Both the position numbers and the translations under genes were made by a program. Positions 30,401 to 39,541 of a stretch of DNA of 64,000 nt are shown here, piece by piece. The stretch's first letter is position 1. Each line of letters starts with the position of its first letter. Origin of the DNA: Keguizhuia sedimenti (GTDB lineage: Bacteria; Pseudomonadota; Gammaproteobacteria; Burkholderiales; Burkholderiaceae_D); assembly GCA_030715135.1 (NCBI GenBank), contig JAUYVH010000001.1, positions 186,001-250,000 of the forward strand, read 5' to 3'. A model generated the notes under the pieces. The model had not been told where the DNA came from and ran no database searches. It worked only from the letters and a program-made list of their open reading frames with translations.

Positions 30401-31426
30401 GACTTCCAGCCAGTCGCCATTGGGATCGACCATGCGCCAGCTGGCGAGATTGTCGAGCGCGGTACCCCACAGCACTGCTTTCTTGCCGCCTGCATTCATG
30501 GCGATATTGCCGCCTATGCAGGAGGCCTCTGCCGAAGTCGGATCGACCGCGAAAACGAATCCTGCCTTTTCCGCGGCATCCGACACGCGCTTGGTTACCA
30601 CGCCGGCGCCGGAATAAATCGTCGCGTAGTCGCGTTCAACGCCCGGCAGGCGCATCATCTCGACCGGCCCGAGCTGCTCCAGTTTTTCAGTGTTGATGAC
30701 GGCTGACATTGGCGTCAGCGGTACTGCGCCGCCGGTATAGCCGGTGCCGCCGCCGCGCGGGATGATGGTCAAACCCAGTTCGATACAGCCCTTGACCAGA
30801 CCGGCCATCTCGTCTTCGCCGTCGGGCGTCAGCACCACGAAGGGATATTCGACGCGCCAGTCCGTCGCATCGGTTACATGGGACACGCGCGACAAACCGT
30901 CGAACTTGATATTGTCTTTGGCCGTGTAACGCCCCAGCATCTTGGTGGCACGCTTGCGCAAGTCGTACATCTTGCGGAAGTCTTCCGCAAAATCGGCAAC
31001 CGCATTTCTCGCCGCGTGCAGCAGCGATTCGACGCTGGCGCTGCGGCGCACCGAATCAGAATCGCCTGCGTCCGCCAGTTCAGTAGTCAGGCGCCGCTTG
31101 TCGATTTCCGCCAGACGGTGATTGAGCGCCTCGATCAAGGCCTGCCGCCGCTTCGGATTGTCGAGCATGTCATCCTGCAAATACGGATTACGCCGCACCA
31201 CCCAGATATCGCCCAGCACTTCATACAGCATGCGCGCAGAGCGGCCGGTCTGACGCGCACCGCGCAATACGTCCAGCAGGCGCCATGCATCCTCGCCCAG
31301 CAGGCGGATCACGATCTCACGATCGGAAAATGATGTGTAGTTGTACGGAATTTCCCGCAAGCGTGCCGATGCGGCATGGTCGGGAGGGTCGGAAAGAAGA
31401 GCTTGAATTTGTGCGGGGGCGTTCAT
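27425..31426 (-). CDS. large FAD-linked, Fe-S oxidoreductase with DUF3683 (glycolate/lactate dehydrogenase-like)
   Basis: 1333-aa cytoplasmic flavo-iron-sulfur protein, a natural fusion of parts that are separate subunits in glycolate oxidase (GlcD/GlcF). Order: N-terminal DUF3683 (~15-165); FAD-binding PCMH domain (~195-330, [18 protein letters not shown]); FAD-oxidase C-terminal domain (~500-830, [14 protein letters not shown] and GEHGIGITK); two 4Fe-4S motifs [11 protein letters not shown] (~868) and [14 protein letters not shown] (~927); and two cysteine-rich CCG domains (CCGYPQ ~1110, CCGESG ~1233). The likely reaction is oxidation of a 2-hydroxy acid with electrons passed to the quinone pool; the substrate is not readable. 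The fusion is characteristic of betaproteobacteria. Confidence 0.93.
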   Translation of the reverse strand: MNAPAQIQALLSDPPDHAASARLREIPYNYTSFSDREIVIRLLGEDAWRLLDVLRGARQTGRSARMLYEVLGDIWVVRRNPYLQDDMLDNPKRRQALIEALNHRLAEIDKRRLTTELADAGDSDSVRRSASVESLLHAARNAVADFAEDFRKMYDLRKRATKMLGRYTAKDNIKFDGLSRVSHVTDATDWRVEYPFVVLTPDGEDEMAGLVKGCIELGLTIIPRGGGTGYTGGAVPLTPMSAVINTEKLEQLGPVEMMRLPGVERDYATIYSGAGVVTKRVSDAAEKAGFVFAVDPTSAEASCIGGNIAMNAGGKKAVLWGTALDNLASWRMVDPNGDWLEVTRIEHNLGKIHDAPVAKFRLEWTHPAEKGKSNSPFKTETLEVEGSRFRKEGLGKDVTDKFLSGLPGVQKEGTDGLITSARWILHKMPKYARTVCLEFFGQARDAIPSIVEIKDYLDAEAKKGGAILAGLEHLDERYLRAVGYATKSKRGVLPKMALFGDIVGDDENAVAHAASEVIRIANTRVGEGFVAVSPEARKKFWLDRARTAAIAKHTNAFKINEDVVIPLDRMGEYTDGIERINIELSIRNKLQLVSELRSFFATGNLPLGKNDDADGEAIPPAELLEDRVSQAEMLLDISYARWAYLLSNLDKPLRDAKLELAALGMESMLTVFDERLQKQPDTLVFHLIQDRTIRVSWKTELRGQLRNIFNGAAFRPILDECSAIHKRVLRGRVFVALHMHAGDGNVHTNIPVNSDHYQMLQDAHATVARIMKLARSLDGVISGEHGIGITKLEFLSEEEMSGFRSYKQRIDPEGRFNKGKLLNMPEMPSDLRNAYTPSFGLMGHESLIMQQSDIGAIANSVKDCLRCGKCKPVCATHVPRANLLYSPRNKILATSLLVEAFLYEEQTRRGISIKHWEEFEDVADHCTVCHKCVTPCPVDIDFGDVSMNMRNLLRKMGQRSFNPGTAASMFFLNATDPATINATRQVMMNWGYKAQRFGNDFLKKLAKKQTKAPPSTHGKPPVKEQVIHFINKKMPGNLPKKTARALLDIEDDKIVPIIRDPQKTTADTEAVFYFPGCGSERLFSQVGLATQAMLWNVGVQTVLPPGYLCCGYPQRGSGDYDKAEKIITDNRVLFHRMANTLNYLDIKTVVVSCGTCYDQLQGYEFDKIFPGCRIIDIHEYLLEKGVKLEGVTGTRYMYHDPCHTPMKKQDPLKTVNALISTVDSQKIEKNERCCGESGTFAVSRPDISTQVRFRKETEMRKGADKLRDDGFSGEVKILTSCPSCLQGLSRYNEDSGTQADYIVVEMAKHLLGENWLPDYVARANNGGIERVLV

Positions 31427-31610
31427 CAGCAGTTCAGGAACTATCGCTAAAGACGCATTCTACCGTATTGCGCCTGCGCACGCGGCCTGCCAGACTGACC
31501 GAACAGGCTTGTCTTAGCACCTGTTTGTTTCCATTAAGCCAACAAATATTTGGCGGCACAATCATTCGCCAAAGGCATGCCTGCATTGGACGCAGCCACC
31601 AGAAAACGCC

Positions 31611-32099
31611 TCAAAACCATGTCAGCAATCCGCGCCAGAATCCGTCCGGCACCAGAAGGAGCATGGACGTTATGGTCAGATAACGCAGGAATTTGCCGAT
31701 TGCCATATAACAAATACTTGGCCAGAACGGCATTTTCAGCCAACCGGCCACAGTACAAAGCGGATCGCCGATGCCCGGCAGCCAGGCCAGCAGCATTGTT
31801 TTTGCGCCGTAGCGCTCCAGCCACCCGAACCAGCGCGTTTTGCGCTCCTTGGCAAAAACTTCGTGCGCGCCATACCCCATCCAGTAATCAATGACCCCGC
31901 CGATCGTGTTGCCGGCCGTCGCCACGAAAATGGTCGGCCAGAACAGCGATCCGTTCGCCTTGATGACGGCGAAGACGGCCGGCTCGGAACCGAGAGGCAA
32001 AAGAGTTGCGGACAACAGGCTGATGATAAATACCGACGACAAGCCCACGTCGGGCAAGGCAAGCATGTTCAACAACCAATGGACGGCGGATTCGAGCAT
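31611..32099 (-). CDS. YqaA-like (SNARE-associated/VTT) membrane protein
   Basis: 162-aa inner-membrane protein of the small YqaA branch of the DedA/VTT superfamily. Family text: LLSATLLPLGSEPAVFAVI, ATAGNTIGGVIDYWMGYGAHEV and WLPGIGDPLCTVAGWLKMPFWP, with re-entrant-loop-like Gly and charged residues within hydrophobic stretches. DedA-type proteins are thought to move lipids across the membrane, but YqaA itself is uncharacterised. It is divergent from ilvA, with a shared 142-nt gap. Confidence 0.88.
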   Translation of the reverse strand: MLESAVHWLLNMLALPDVGLSSVFIISLLSATLLPLGSEPAVFAVIKANGSLFWPTIFVATAGNTIGGVIDYWMGYGAHEVFAKERKTRWFGWLERYGAKTMLLAWLPGIGDPLCTVAGWLKMPFWPSICYMAIGKFLRYLTITSMLLLVPDGFWRGLLTWF

Positions 32100-32187
32100 T
32101 GAAGAGATTTTCGCAAGGTTGTCGATAAATTATCGGCAAAAGCATCTTCAATCCTTGAGAAGTGCTGTCGCGACCGGGGGCGTCCAT

Positions 32188-32193
32188 TATAAT
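32188..32193 (+). promoter_or_regulatory. -10 box before ilvA, inside a 12-bp palindrome
   Basis: TATAAT lies in CCATTATAATGG (32184-32195), which reads the same on both strands, so a -10 exists in each direction between divergent yqaA-like and ilvA genes. No strong -35 is seen on either side. Confidence 0.45.
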
Positions 32194-32241
32194 GGCCTGT
32201 TGTTTTGCGCGCCTTTCCCGGCCGCCCACGAATACAAAAAT

Positions 32242-33765
32242 ATGACTACCGATTATCTGAAAAAAATTCTGACCGCCCGCGTCTACGATGTCGCCATCGA
32301 ATCTCCGCTGGATCTGGCACCCTCGCTTTCCGAGCGCATGGGCAACCGGATTTATTTCAAGCGTGAAGACATGCAAAGCGTGTTCAGCTTCAAGTTGCGC
32401 GGCGCGTACAACAAGATGGCAAACCTGCCGCCCGCACAACTCAAACGCGGCGTCATTTGCGCGTCGGCGGGCAATCATGCGCAAGGCGTGGCCCTGTCCG
32501 CCACAAAGCTCGGCTGCCGCGCAGTGATCGTGATGCCGACCACCACGCCACCGGTCAAGATTGATGCCGTCAAGGCGCGCGGCGGCGAGGTCGTGCTGTT
32601 CGGAGATTCATACAGCGACGCGTATCAGCATGCGCTGACGCTTGAGAAAAAACTGAAATTGACGTTCGTGCATCCTTTCGATGATCCGGACGTAATCGCC
32701 GGGCAAGGCACCATCGCCATGGAAATCCTGCGCCAGCACTCTGGCCCAATCGATGTGATTTTTGCTGCTATCGGCGGCGGCGGATTGATATCCGGCATTG
32801 CCGCCTATGTCAAAGCCGTGCGCCCGGAGATCAAGGTGATCGGCGTGCAGACCACTGACTCCGACGCCATGGCGCGCAGCATCAAGGCCGGACGGCGTGT
32901 CACTCTTTCGGATGTCGGACTGTTTTCCGATGGCACAGCGGTCAAGCTCGTTGGCGAAGAAACCTTCCGCCTGACGAAGAAATACGTTGATGAAATCATC
33001 ACTGTCGATACCGATGCGGTATGCGCGGCGATCAAAGACGTGTTCCAGGATACGCGCAGTATTCTGGAGCCGGCCGGAGCGCTTGCAATCGCAGGCGCAA
33101 AAGAATATATCGAACGCGCCAGGCTGACGAAAAAACCGATCAAGGATCAGACTTTGATCACTGTAGCGTGTGGCGCCAACATGAATTTCGACCGCCTGCG
33201 TTTCGTCGCCGAACGCGCAGAAGTCGGCGAAGCGCGCGAAGCGATCTTCGCAGTGACAATTCCGGAAGAACGCGGAAGCTTCAAGCGTTTTTGTGAGCTG
33301 ATCGGACCGCGCAGCGTGACGGAATTCAATTACCGTATCAACGATGAAAAAGAAGCGCATGTTTTTGTCGGCATTCAGATTGCCCATCGCGAAGAATCCG
33401 AAAAAATCACCAAGAGCTTCGAACGCCATGGCTTCAGGACGCTGGACCTGACGCATGACGAACTGGCCAAGCTGCATATCCGCCACCTGGTCGGCGGAAA
33501 AAGCCCCTTGGCCCACGATGAGCTGCTGTACCGCTTCGAATTTCCCGAACGGCCGGGCGCGCTGATGCGCTTCCTCGACAGCATGGCGCCGAACTGGAAT
33601 ATCAGCCTGTTCCATTATCAAAACCAAGGCGGCGACGTGGGACGCATCCTGGTGGGTTTGCAAGTGCCGAAAAAGGAAATGAAGGCGTTTCGGGAATTCC
33701 TGTCCACGCTGGGTTACCGGCACTGGGATGAGAATGAAAACCCGGCATATAAATTGTTTTTGTAA
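32242..33765 (+). CDS. ilvA: threonine ammonia-lyase, biosynthetic
   Basis: 507-aa PLP enzyme making 2-oxobutanoate from threonine, the first step to isoleucine. The PLP lysine is in SVFSFKLRGAYNKM (~50-63), the phosphate-binding Gly loop is AAIGGGGLISGIAAY, and the C-terminal ~170 residues form the two ACT-like regulatory domains (EERGSFKRFCELIGPR and RFEFPERPGALMRFLDSM) for isoleucine/valine control. Length fits the allosteric E. coli IlvA (514 aa). The ATG at 32242 gives the family N-terminus; 117 further open codons upstream are spurious. A hairpin at 33912 may end the transcript. Confidence 0.96.
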   Translation: MTTDYLKKILTARVYDVAIESPLDLAPSLSERMGNRIYFKREDMQSVFSFKLRGAYNKMANLPPAQLKRGVICASAGNHAQGVALSATKLGCRAVIVMPTTTPPVKIDAVKARGGEVVLFGDSYSDAYQHALTLEKKLKLTFVHPFDDPDVIAGQGTIAMEILRQHSGPIDVIFAAIGGGGLISGIAAYVKAVRPEIKVIGVQTTDSDAMARSIKAGRRVTLSDVGLFSDGTAVKLVGEETFRLTKKYVDEIITVDTDAVCAAIKDVFQDTRSILEPAGALAIAGAKEYIERARLTKKPIKDQTLITVACGANMNFDRLRFVAERAEVGEAREAIFAVTIPEERGSFKRFCELIGPRSVTEFNYRINDEKEAHVFVGIQIAHREESEKITKSFERHGFRTLDLTHDELAKLHIRHLVGGKSPLAHDELLYRFEFPERPGALMRFLDSMAPNWNISLFHYQNQGGDVGRILVGLQVPKKEMKAFREFLSTLGYRHWDENENPAYKLFL

Positions 33766-33911
33766 GTGCAGTGCTCAGACAGGTGCCGCAAAAGGAAACC
33801 AAGCAATTGCCGCGCCGCTGGTTGAGCCTTTGCAGTTTGCACACGATGCCGGCTGCCTGACAGATTGCATATAGATATAGATCGGCCATGCGAGGGAACC
33901 GATGTGCGCTA

Positions 33912-33941
33912 CGGTTGTCGGATTTTCGACAACCGTATTTT
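33912..33941 (+). terminator. probable terminator after ilvA
   Basis: A 9-bp perfect stem CGGTTGTCG/CGACAACCG with a GATTTT loop is followed by TATTTTG. It lies about 150 nt past the ilvA stop and 100 nt before queF. The T-run is short. Confidence 0.55.
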
Positions 33942-34043
33942 GCGAATTCACGCCAGAAATAAAACACGGACAATTGAAAATCCGGCTATCTATCCAGACT
34001 CAGAAACCTTCGATCGCCCCAGCCTCAACAATTCTTACTATCT

Positions 34044-34886
34044 ATGGCAACCACACCCAACAATCCGGAAGCCTCGCCCCTTGGCAAAGCCGTTCGCTAC
34101 CAATCGCAATACGATCCGAGCCAGTTGTTTTCCATTCCACGCCAGGATAAGCGAGCGGAATTGAATATCGCCGGCTCCCTGCCTTTTTTCGGCATCGACA
34201 TCTGGAATGCCTACGAGGTTTCCTGGCTCAACATGCGCGGCAAGCCGCAGATCGCGATTGCGACCATCATGGTGCCTGCGGACTCGCCGAATATCGTCGA
34301 GTCCAAATCCATGAAGCTGTACCTGAACTCCTTCAACCAAACCAGGCTGGGAGGACACGAGGCATTGCTGGAATTGCTGCGCAGTGATTTATCGAACGGC
34401 TTCGGTGCGCCGGTACAGGTTTCCTTGACCATGCCGGACGCCTTTGCAAAGATGGGGATCGAGGAACTGGACGGGCTGCTGCTGGACCGGCTGGATATCG
34501 AAGTGGAAGACTATGCCGTCGATGCGGACTTGCTGAAGGCAAACCATGAAGAGCCTCCGGTGGAGGAAACGCTGGTTTCCCATTTGCTGAAATCCAATTG
34601 CCTCGTGACGGGCCAGCCTGACTGGGGCAGCGTGCAAATTCGCTATGTCGGCGCTCCCATCAATCAGGAAGGGCTATTGAAATATCTGATCGGATTCCGC
34701 AACCACGATGAATTTCACGAACAATGTGTGGAACGGATTTTCATGGATATCCTGAGACAGTGCAAACCGCAAAAGCTTGCTGTTTATGCAAGGTACACCC
34801 GGCGCGGGGGTATCGATATCAATCCCTGGCGCAGTAATTTTTCCACGGGGAAAAGGCCATCCAATCTGCGCAACGCGCGCCAGTGA
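34044..34886 (+). CDS. queF: NADPH-dependent 7-cyano-7-deazaguanine reductase
   Basis: 280-aa QueF of the long (YqcD, E. coli-like) type, which reduces preQ0 to preQ1 in queuosine synthesis. The QueF motif [16 protein letters not shown] is in the N-terminal half. The C-terminal half carries the catalytic Cys in [18 protein letters not shown] and the [13 protein letters not shown] helix. Size matches E. coli QueF (282 aa). Single gene; no preQ1 riboswitch was recognised upstream. Confidence 0.96.
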   Translation: MATTPNNPEASPLGKAVRYQSQYDPSQLFSIPRQDKRAELNIAGSLPFFGIDIWNAYEVSWLNMRGKPQIAIATIMVPADSPNIVESKSMKLYLNSFNQTRLGGHEALLELLRSDLSNGFGAPVQVSLTMPDAFAKMGIEELDGLLLDRLDIEVEDYAVDADLLKANHEEPPVEETLVSHLLKSNCLVTGQPDWGSVQIRYVGAPINQEGLLKYLIGFRNHDEFHEQCVERIFMDILRQCKPQKLAVYARYTRRGGIDINPWRSNFSTGKRPSNLRNARQ

Positions 34887-35093
34887 GCCGCGACATATAT
34901 TGCAAGGAGCAGTTGCAGCCGGAGCATTTGCACCGCCACATCCAACACTATTGTGAAATTAGAACAAGGCCGCATATGACGCATAGACCTTGCTTAATCT
35001 CATGGCTCTTATGAATAGCGGCGTTACAGTCAATTCTCAATGGAATACTCTTTTTGGATTGCAAGAATTCATTCTGACGACGTCAAATAAGCC

Positions 35094-35099
35094 TATAAT
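35094..35099 (+). promoter_or_regulatory. -10 box upstream of ptsN
   Basis: A perfect TATAAT lies 31 nt before the ptsN ATG, in an AT-rich stretch. The -35 is unclear (CTGACG sits too close). It suggests that ptsN starts its own transcript here. Confidence 0.45.
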
Positions 35100-35130
35100 G
35101 CGCTGCGAAATTTAATTTGTGCATTGCAAT

Positions 35131-35604
35131 ATGACCCATTTCAGCCAGATTCTGCCTCTGAAAAACATCGTGCTTGACATCGATGTATCCAGTAAAAAGC
35201 GTGCATTCGAACAGGCTGGATTGATTTTCGAGAACAACTTCGGTATTGCCCGCTCCACAGTGTCGGATAATCTATTTGCCAGGGAACGGCTCGGTTCGAC
35301 CGGCTTGGGTCATGGCGTGGCCGTACCGCACGGTCGCATCAAAGGCCTCAAATCCCCTCTCGCTGCATTTATCCGCCTGGCGCAGCCAATTCCCTTCGAA
35401 TCGCCTGACAGCAGTCCGGTGAAATTGCTTGTATTTCTGCTCATTCCCGATCACGTTACCCAGCAGCATCTCGAAATTCTGTCCGAAATCGCCGAAATGT
35501 TCTCGGACGAGTCGTTCAGAAATGCATTGACAGACGATCAGGATGCCCGCTCAGTTCATTCCCGTATAATCAGCTGGCAATCCAGCCTCCACAATCCGGC
35601 ATAG
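35131..35604 (+). CDS. ptsN: nitrogen-regulatory PTS EIIA component
   Basis: 157-aa EIIA-Ntr, the last protein of the regulatory nitrogen phosphotransferase chain. The phospho-accepting His is in GVAVPHGRIKG (~67), preceded by the family helix SKKRAFEQAGLIF and DNLFARERLGSTGLG. It controls potassium transport, nitrogen and envelope functions by protein contacts. The ATG at 35131 matches homologues. In most betaproteobacteria the order is rpoN-hpf-ptsN-hprK; here queF lies upstream and rpoN and hpf are absent. hprK follows after 60 nt. Confidence 0.95.
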   Translation: MTHFSQILPLKNIVLDIDVSSKKRAFEQAGLIFENNFGIARSTVSDNLFARERLGSTGLGHGVAVPHGRIKGLKSPLAAFIRLAQPIPFESPDSSPVKLLVFLLIPDHVTQQHLEILSEIAEMFSDESFRNALTDDQDARSVHSRIISWQSSLHNPA

Positions 35605-35664
35605 CAAGCATTTGCCAGTGGATGATCATTAACCAAACCGTCGTTCTCTGACCCATTCTGATTC

Positions 35665-36603
35665 ATGCCTTTTTCTACGCCGCTGTCGATTCAGCAATTG
35701 TTTGAAGATAACCGTGAGGTACTTCAATTGGGATGGTTTGCCGGCTTCCCCGGCGGCGAGCGCATGATTTCCGGCGATGCGACTTCTGCAGCCGATCATG
35801 TAGGCCACCTCAACCTGATCCATCCCGCACGCATTCAAGTGTTCGGTCATCAGGAAATTGCGTATTACAAGAAATTGTCGGCTGCATCGCGTGAGCATCA
35901 GACCAATGAACTGGTTTCCGGCAAGCCGCCGGCATTCATCATCGCAGAAGGGCTGGAAACGCCGCCCAACCTGATCGTGCTGTGCGACGAACAAAGCATT
36001 CCCTTGTTTTCGACGCCCTTGCCTGCGGCGCACGTCATCGATTACCTGCGCATTTATTTATCCAAGCGCCTGGCACAGCGCACGACCATGCATGGCGTCT
36101 TCATGGACGTACTCGGCGTTGGCGTCCTGATTACCGGTGAATCCGGATTGGGAAAAAGCGAACTTGGCCTGGAACTGATCTCCCGCAACCATGGACTGGT
36201 TGCTGACGATGCCGTGGAATTCGCCAGAATTGCGCCCAACATGATCGAAGGCCGCTGCCCGCCGCTTTTGCAAAACCTGCTTGAAGTACGCGGTCTGGGC
36301 TTGCTGGATATCAAGGCAATCTTCGGCGAAACCGCGGTGCGCAGGAAAATGCGCCTGAAGCTGATAGTGCAACTGGTGCGCCGGACTACGCTGGAAGAGA
36401 ACTATGAGCGTTTGCCGATCAATTCCCAGATAGAAGAGGTTCTGGGCCTGCCGATTCGAAAAGTCGTGATTCCAGTCGCGGCCGGACGTAACCTAGCGGT
36501 CTTGCTGGAAGCAGCCGTGCGCAATACGATTCTGCAAATGCGAGGCATTGATACCCTGCAGGAATTCATGGAACGCCAGCAAAAGGCAATGGACGACGAA
36601 TAG
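35665..36603 (+). CDS. hprK: HPr kinase/phosphorylase
   Basis: 312-aa HprK/P, which phosphorylates and dephosphorylates a serine of HPr. Walker A is [15 protein letters not shown] (~157-171), with the acidic catalytic segment [12 protein letters not shown] following. The HPr(Ser) kinase signature [16 protein letters not shown] and the C-terminal [12 protein letters not shown] are present. The N-terminal ~125 residues form the family's own domain. In betaproteobacteria it works with ptsN and a truncated PTS rather than in carbon catabolite repression. Middle gene of ptsN-hprK-rapZ. Confidence 0.96.
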   Translation: MPFSTPLSIQQLFEDNREVLQLGWFAGFPGGERMISGDATSAADHVGHLNLIHPARIQVFGHQEIAYYKKLSAASREHQTNELVSGKPPAFIIAEGLETPPNLIVLCDEQSIPLFSTPLPAAHVIDYLRIYLSKRLAQRTTMHGVFMDVLGVGVLITGESGLGKSELGLELISRNHGLVADDAVEFARIAPNMIEGRCPPLLQNLLEVRGLGLLDIKAIFGETAVRRKMRLKLIVQLVRRTTLEENYERLPINSQIEEVLGLPIRKVVIPVAAGRNLAVLLEAAVRNTILQMRGIDTLQEFMERQQKAMDDE

Positions 36604-36778
36604 ACAGCACCTGATTTTCCAGGTTTGACGTCATCCATGCGCGTACTCCTTCAGCGCACCTTAATCAGCGCAGGTAAAATGTCTTGGCATCCCCCCGGAT
36701 GCAATCGAGCATTTCCTTTGTTGTCTGTTCAACACGCTGCCGGTTCCATCATCGGTTCTTGCAGTAATATGATTTCCT

Positions 36779-37642
36779 ATGCGCATAATCATCATCACAG
36801 GCATATCCGGATCCGGCAAGTCAGTGGGCCTCAACGCACTGGAAGACGCGGGATATTTTTGCGTCGACAATCTTCCTCCGACCTTATTGCGATCTCTTGT
36901 TGAAACTCGCTTGCGCGAAGGAGATTCCACACTTGGCGTTGCAGTGGATGCACGAAGCGCAGATTCGCTGGCAGAACTGCCTAACGATATCAATTGGCTG
37001 AAAGATCAGGGCCATGATGTCAAGGTCATTTTCCTGACTGCAAAGACCGAGTCCCTGGTCACGCGCTTTTCAGAAACCCGGCGCAGCCATCCCTTAAGCC
37101 ATCGCATCAAGAGCACGCAGAATCCGAATGACCGCTTGACACTGACCGAATGCATCCGCAAGGAACGCGAAATGCTGTCGGCGATCGAGGGCATGGGCGA
37201 TGTCATCGACACGTCGGGCTTGAGCGCCAATAAGCTGCGCGCATGGATCCGGGACTTGATCGGCAGCGAGCGCGCTCCGCTGACCTTGCTCTTCGAGTCC
37301 TTCGCATTCAAGTTCGGCGTACCGTTGGACGCCGACCTGGTATTTGATGTGCGCATGGTGCCCAACCCCTTTTACGATCTGAAATTGCGCCCCCTTACCG
37401 GCAAGGATGCGCCGGTCATCGAATTCCTCGATGCGCAACCGGAAGCGGGCGAAATCCTGAGTGATATCCGCGCATTCATTGAAAAATGGCTGCCCGCATT
37501 CAAAAGGGATAACCGCAGTTACCTGACAGTCGCGATCGGATGTACAGGCGGACAACATCGCTCGGTCTACACGGTCGAACGTCTGGCGGCTTATTTCCAG
37601 GAGTCGGCACGCGTCATCATCCGGCATCGCGAACTCAACTAA
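36779..37642 (+). CDS. rapZ: RNase adapter RapZ
   Basis: 287-aa RapZ. The N-terminal P-loop is GISGSGKSVGLNALEDAGY (~8-26) with the next motif FCVDNLPPTLL; the C-terminal domain carries DVRMVPNPFYDLKLRPLTGKD and CTGGQHRSVYTVERL. In E. coli RapZ presents the sRNA GlmZ to RNase E and senses glucosamine-6-phosphate; the C-terminal domain binds RNA. Its place after ptsN and hprK is conserved. A gap of 175 nt separates it from hprK. Confidence 0.95.
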   Translation: MRIIIITGISGSGKSVGLNALEDAGYFCVDNLPPTLLRSLVETRLREGDSTLGVAVDARSADSLAELPNDINWLKDQGHDVKVIFLTAKTESLVTRFSETRRSHPLSHRIKSTQNPNDRLTLTECIRKEREMLSAIEGMGDVIDTSGLSANKLRAWIRDLIGSERAPLTLLFESFAFKFGVPLDADLVFDVRMVPNPFYDLKLRPLTGKDAPVIEFLDAQPEAGEILSDIRAFIEKWLPAFKRDNRSYLTVAIGCTGGQHRSVYTVERLAAYFQESARVIIRHRELN

Positions 37643-37707
37643 CTATCCTAACTATCCGGCGCTTTATCCCGGCGCATCTGCGCTTTACCTATTTTCTTCA
37701 GCACCGT

Positions 37708-38334
37708 ATGTCCGCACACACGCAATGGATTCCTCTTTTCCCGCTCAACACCGTGCTTTTTCCGGACGGGATTTTGCCACTTAAAGTTTTTGAAGCGCGC
37801 TATATCGACATGGTGCGGGAGTGCCTGAAAAACGATATGCCGTTCGGCATCGTCAAGATTTTGGCAGGGCAGGAAGTCGGCGTCGCCGCGCAACCCGAGA
37901 AAGTGGGATGCCTGGCGCACATCAGCCAATGGGATATGCAGGAACAGGGGATATTGCTACTTTACGTCCGCGGAGGCCAGCGATTCCGGATACTGGAAAC
38001 GCGGGTACTGGCCGACCAGCGCCTGGAAGCAAGAATCGAGACAATTCCAGAAGAGACGGCCGCTCCGGTCTCCGATGCACATGTCAGCTGCGCCACGGCA
38101 CTGAAAGCGGTTATCGACGAGATCGATTCAAAAGGCCGGGATCAGCACGGCGAATCATTCGTCAGTCCTTTTGCACGCCCAATCCAGCTCGACAACGCCG
38201 CCTGGGTCACCAACCGATGGTGCGAAATACTTCCGATACCGCTCAAAGCACGGCAGAAACTGCTTGAACTGGACGACGCACAAAGCCGGCTGGAAATCAT
38301 CCACCAGTATCTTCAGCAGCACAAAATCGTCTGA
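37708..38334 (+). CDS. LON substrate-binding domain protein
   Basis: 208-aa protein made only of the Lon N-terminal (LON/PUA-like) domain: IPLFPLNTVLFPDGILPLKVFEARYIDMVRECL at the start, then GCLAHISQWD and ILLLYVRGGQRFRIL; the second half is helical (KARQKLLELDDAQSRLEIIHQYL). No ATPase or protease domain follows, so it is not a Lon fragment in the broken sense: such single-domain proteins are widespread and of unknown role. The start at 37708 matches the family; the upstream open frame overlaps rapZ and is spurious. Confidence 0.9.
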   Translation: MSAHTQWIPLFPLNTVLFPDGILPLKVFEARYIDMVRECLKNDMPFGIVKILAGQEVGVAAQPEKVGCLAHISQWDMQEQGILLLYVRGGQRFRILETRVLADQRLEARIETIPEETAAPVSDAHVSCATALKAVIDEIDSKGRDQHGESFVSPFARPIQLDNAAWVTNRWCEILPIPLKARQKLLELDDAQSRLEIIHQYLQQHKIV

Positions 38335-38347
38335 TGTGGCATGCGCC

Positions 38348-39541
38348 CTAATTCAGGCCAATCAGCAAATCCTGCGAATTGAAAAGGCCGGTCAACAGCT
38401 TTTTAACCGGCGCCGGCAGCGGCGCTTGTGCTAGCTGTTCAAATCCATACCAAATATGAGAACTTTGCCCTGCCATCTCCAGCCGCCTAGCCAGCCCGAT
38501 CCTGACCGGCGAAATATGCAGCTTGAAGTGGGTAAAGGTATGGCTGAACCGCGGCAATGACTCGCAGGACGCCATTGTTCCGAAGGGCATGATCGCTTGA
38601 GAAATCGCCGTATCGAGCGACGCAGACTCCGTCTTGCCGCCGGACATGGCGATTCGCGTATCATCGAATTGCGGCAAGGACAAGAGACCGCCCCAAATTC
38701 CGGCATTCGGCCTCTGCTCCAACAGCACTTGATCGCCATGGGTGATGATCAGCATGACCGCATGCTTTTCCGGGATTGCTTTTTTCGGTTTGCGCACCGG
38801 CAGTTCATTGATCCGCCCAGATTGAAGGGCAATGCAACGCTCATTCAATGGACAACTTGTACAGGCGGGCTTGTTCCGTGTGCAAATGGTCGCACCAAGA
38901 TCCATCAGACCCTGGGTATACGCTGTCATGTTTTCCTGCGGAAGAAGGGACACAGCCAGCTCCCACAGCGCTTGCTCAATCTTTCGTTCGCCCGGATAGC
39001 CATCGACACCGAAGACGCGACAGAACACGCGTTTCACATTGCCGTCCAGAATTGCCGCTCTTGTTCCATAAGCAAAGGCTGAAATGGCGGCAGCAGTGGA
39101 CCGCCCGATACCCGGAAGCTCGCCCAGCACTTCCGGCTCGCGCGGAAAGACGCCACCATATTCTGCGGTCACGATTTGCGCACAACGGTGCAAGTTACGA
39201 GCGCGCGAATAATATCCCAGGCCGCTCCAGTGCGACATCACTTCTTCGGAAGAAGCTTCAGCCAGCGACTGCACAGTCGGAAAACGCCGCATGAAGCGTT
39301 CGTAATAAGGGATCACGGCCGCCACTTGCGTTTGCTGCAGCATGATTTCGGAAATCCATATCCGGTAGGCATCACGGGTATTTTGCCAAGGCAGGGCATG
39401 GCGTCCATGCTGCCTTTGCCATGCGATGACTTCATTCGCAAGGCCGGAATTTACCGTTTCATTCCGGAGAATTCCGTCGTTTTCCCTTGACGACGATACG
39501 GATACTTCAGGAAAGTTTACCGCTAAGACCCGTTTCATCAA
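38348..39541 (-). CDS. mutY: A/G-specific adenine DNA glycosylase
   Basis: 397-aa MutY, which removes adenine opposite 8-oxoguanine. The catalytic domain has WISEIMLQQTQVAAVIPYYERF, the helix-hairpin-helix LGELPGIGRSTAAAISAF and GNVKRVFCRVF. The Fe-S cluster ligands are C-x6-C-x2-C-x5-C in CTRNKPACTSCPLNERC. The C-terminal Nudix-like MutT domain (~265-395) recognises 8-oxoG. The N-terminus is about 30 residues longer than usual; an inner start is possible. The ATG overlaps the stop of the dynamin-like gene by 4 nt, which indicates coupling. Confidence 0.95.
   Translation of the reverse strand: MMKRVLAVNFPEVSVSSSRENDGILRNETVNSGLANEVIAWQRQHGRHALPWQNTRDAYRIWISEIMLQQTQVAAVIPYYERFMRRFPTVQSLAEASSEEVMSHWSGLGYYSRARNLHRCAQIVTAEYGGVFPREPEVLGELPGIGRSTAAAISAFAYGTRAAILDGNVKRVFCRVFGVDGYPGERKIEQALWELAVSLLPQENMTAYTQGLMDLGATICTRNKPACTSCPLNERCIALQSGRINELPVRKPKKAIPEKHAVMLIITHGDQVLLEQRPNAGIWGGLLSLPQFDDTRIAMSGGKTESASLDTAISQAIMPFGTMASCESLPRFSHTFTHFKLHISPVRIGLARRLEMAGQSSHIWYGFEQLAQAPLPAPVKKLLTGLFNSQDLLIGLN

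Noticed and set aside
33766..34043. preQ1 riboswitch before queF
   Set aside because: No recognisable preQ1 aptamer sequence; the only structure is the terminator-like hairpin.
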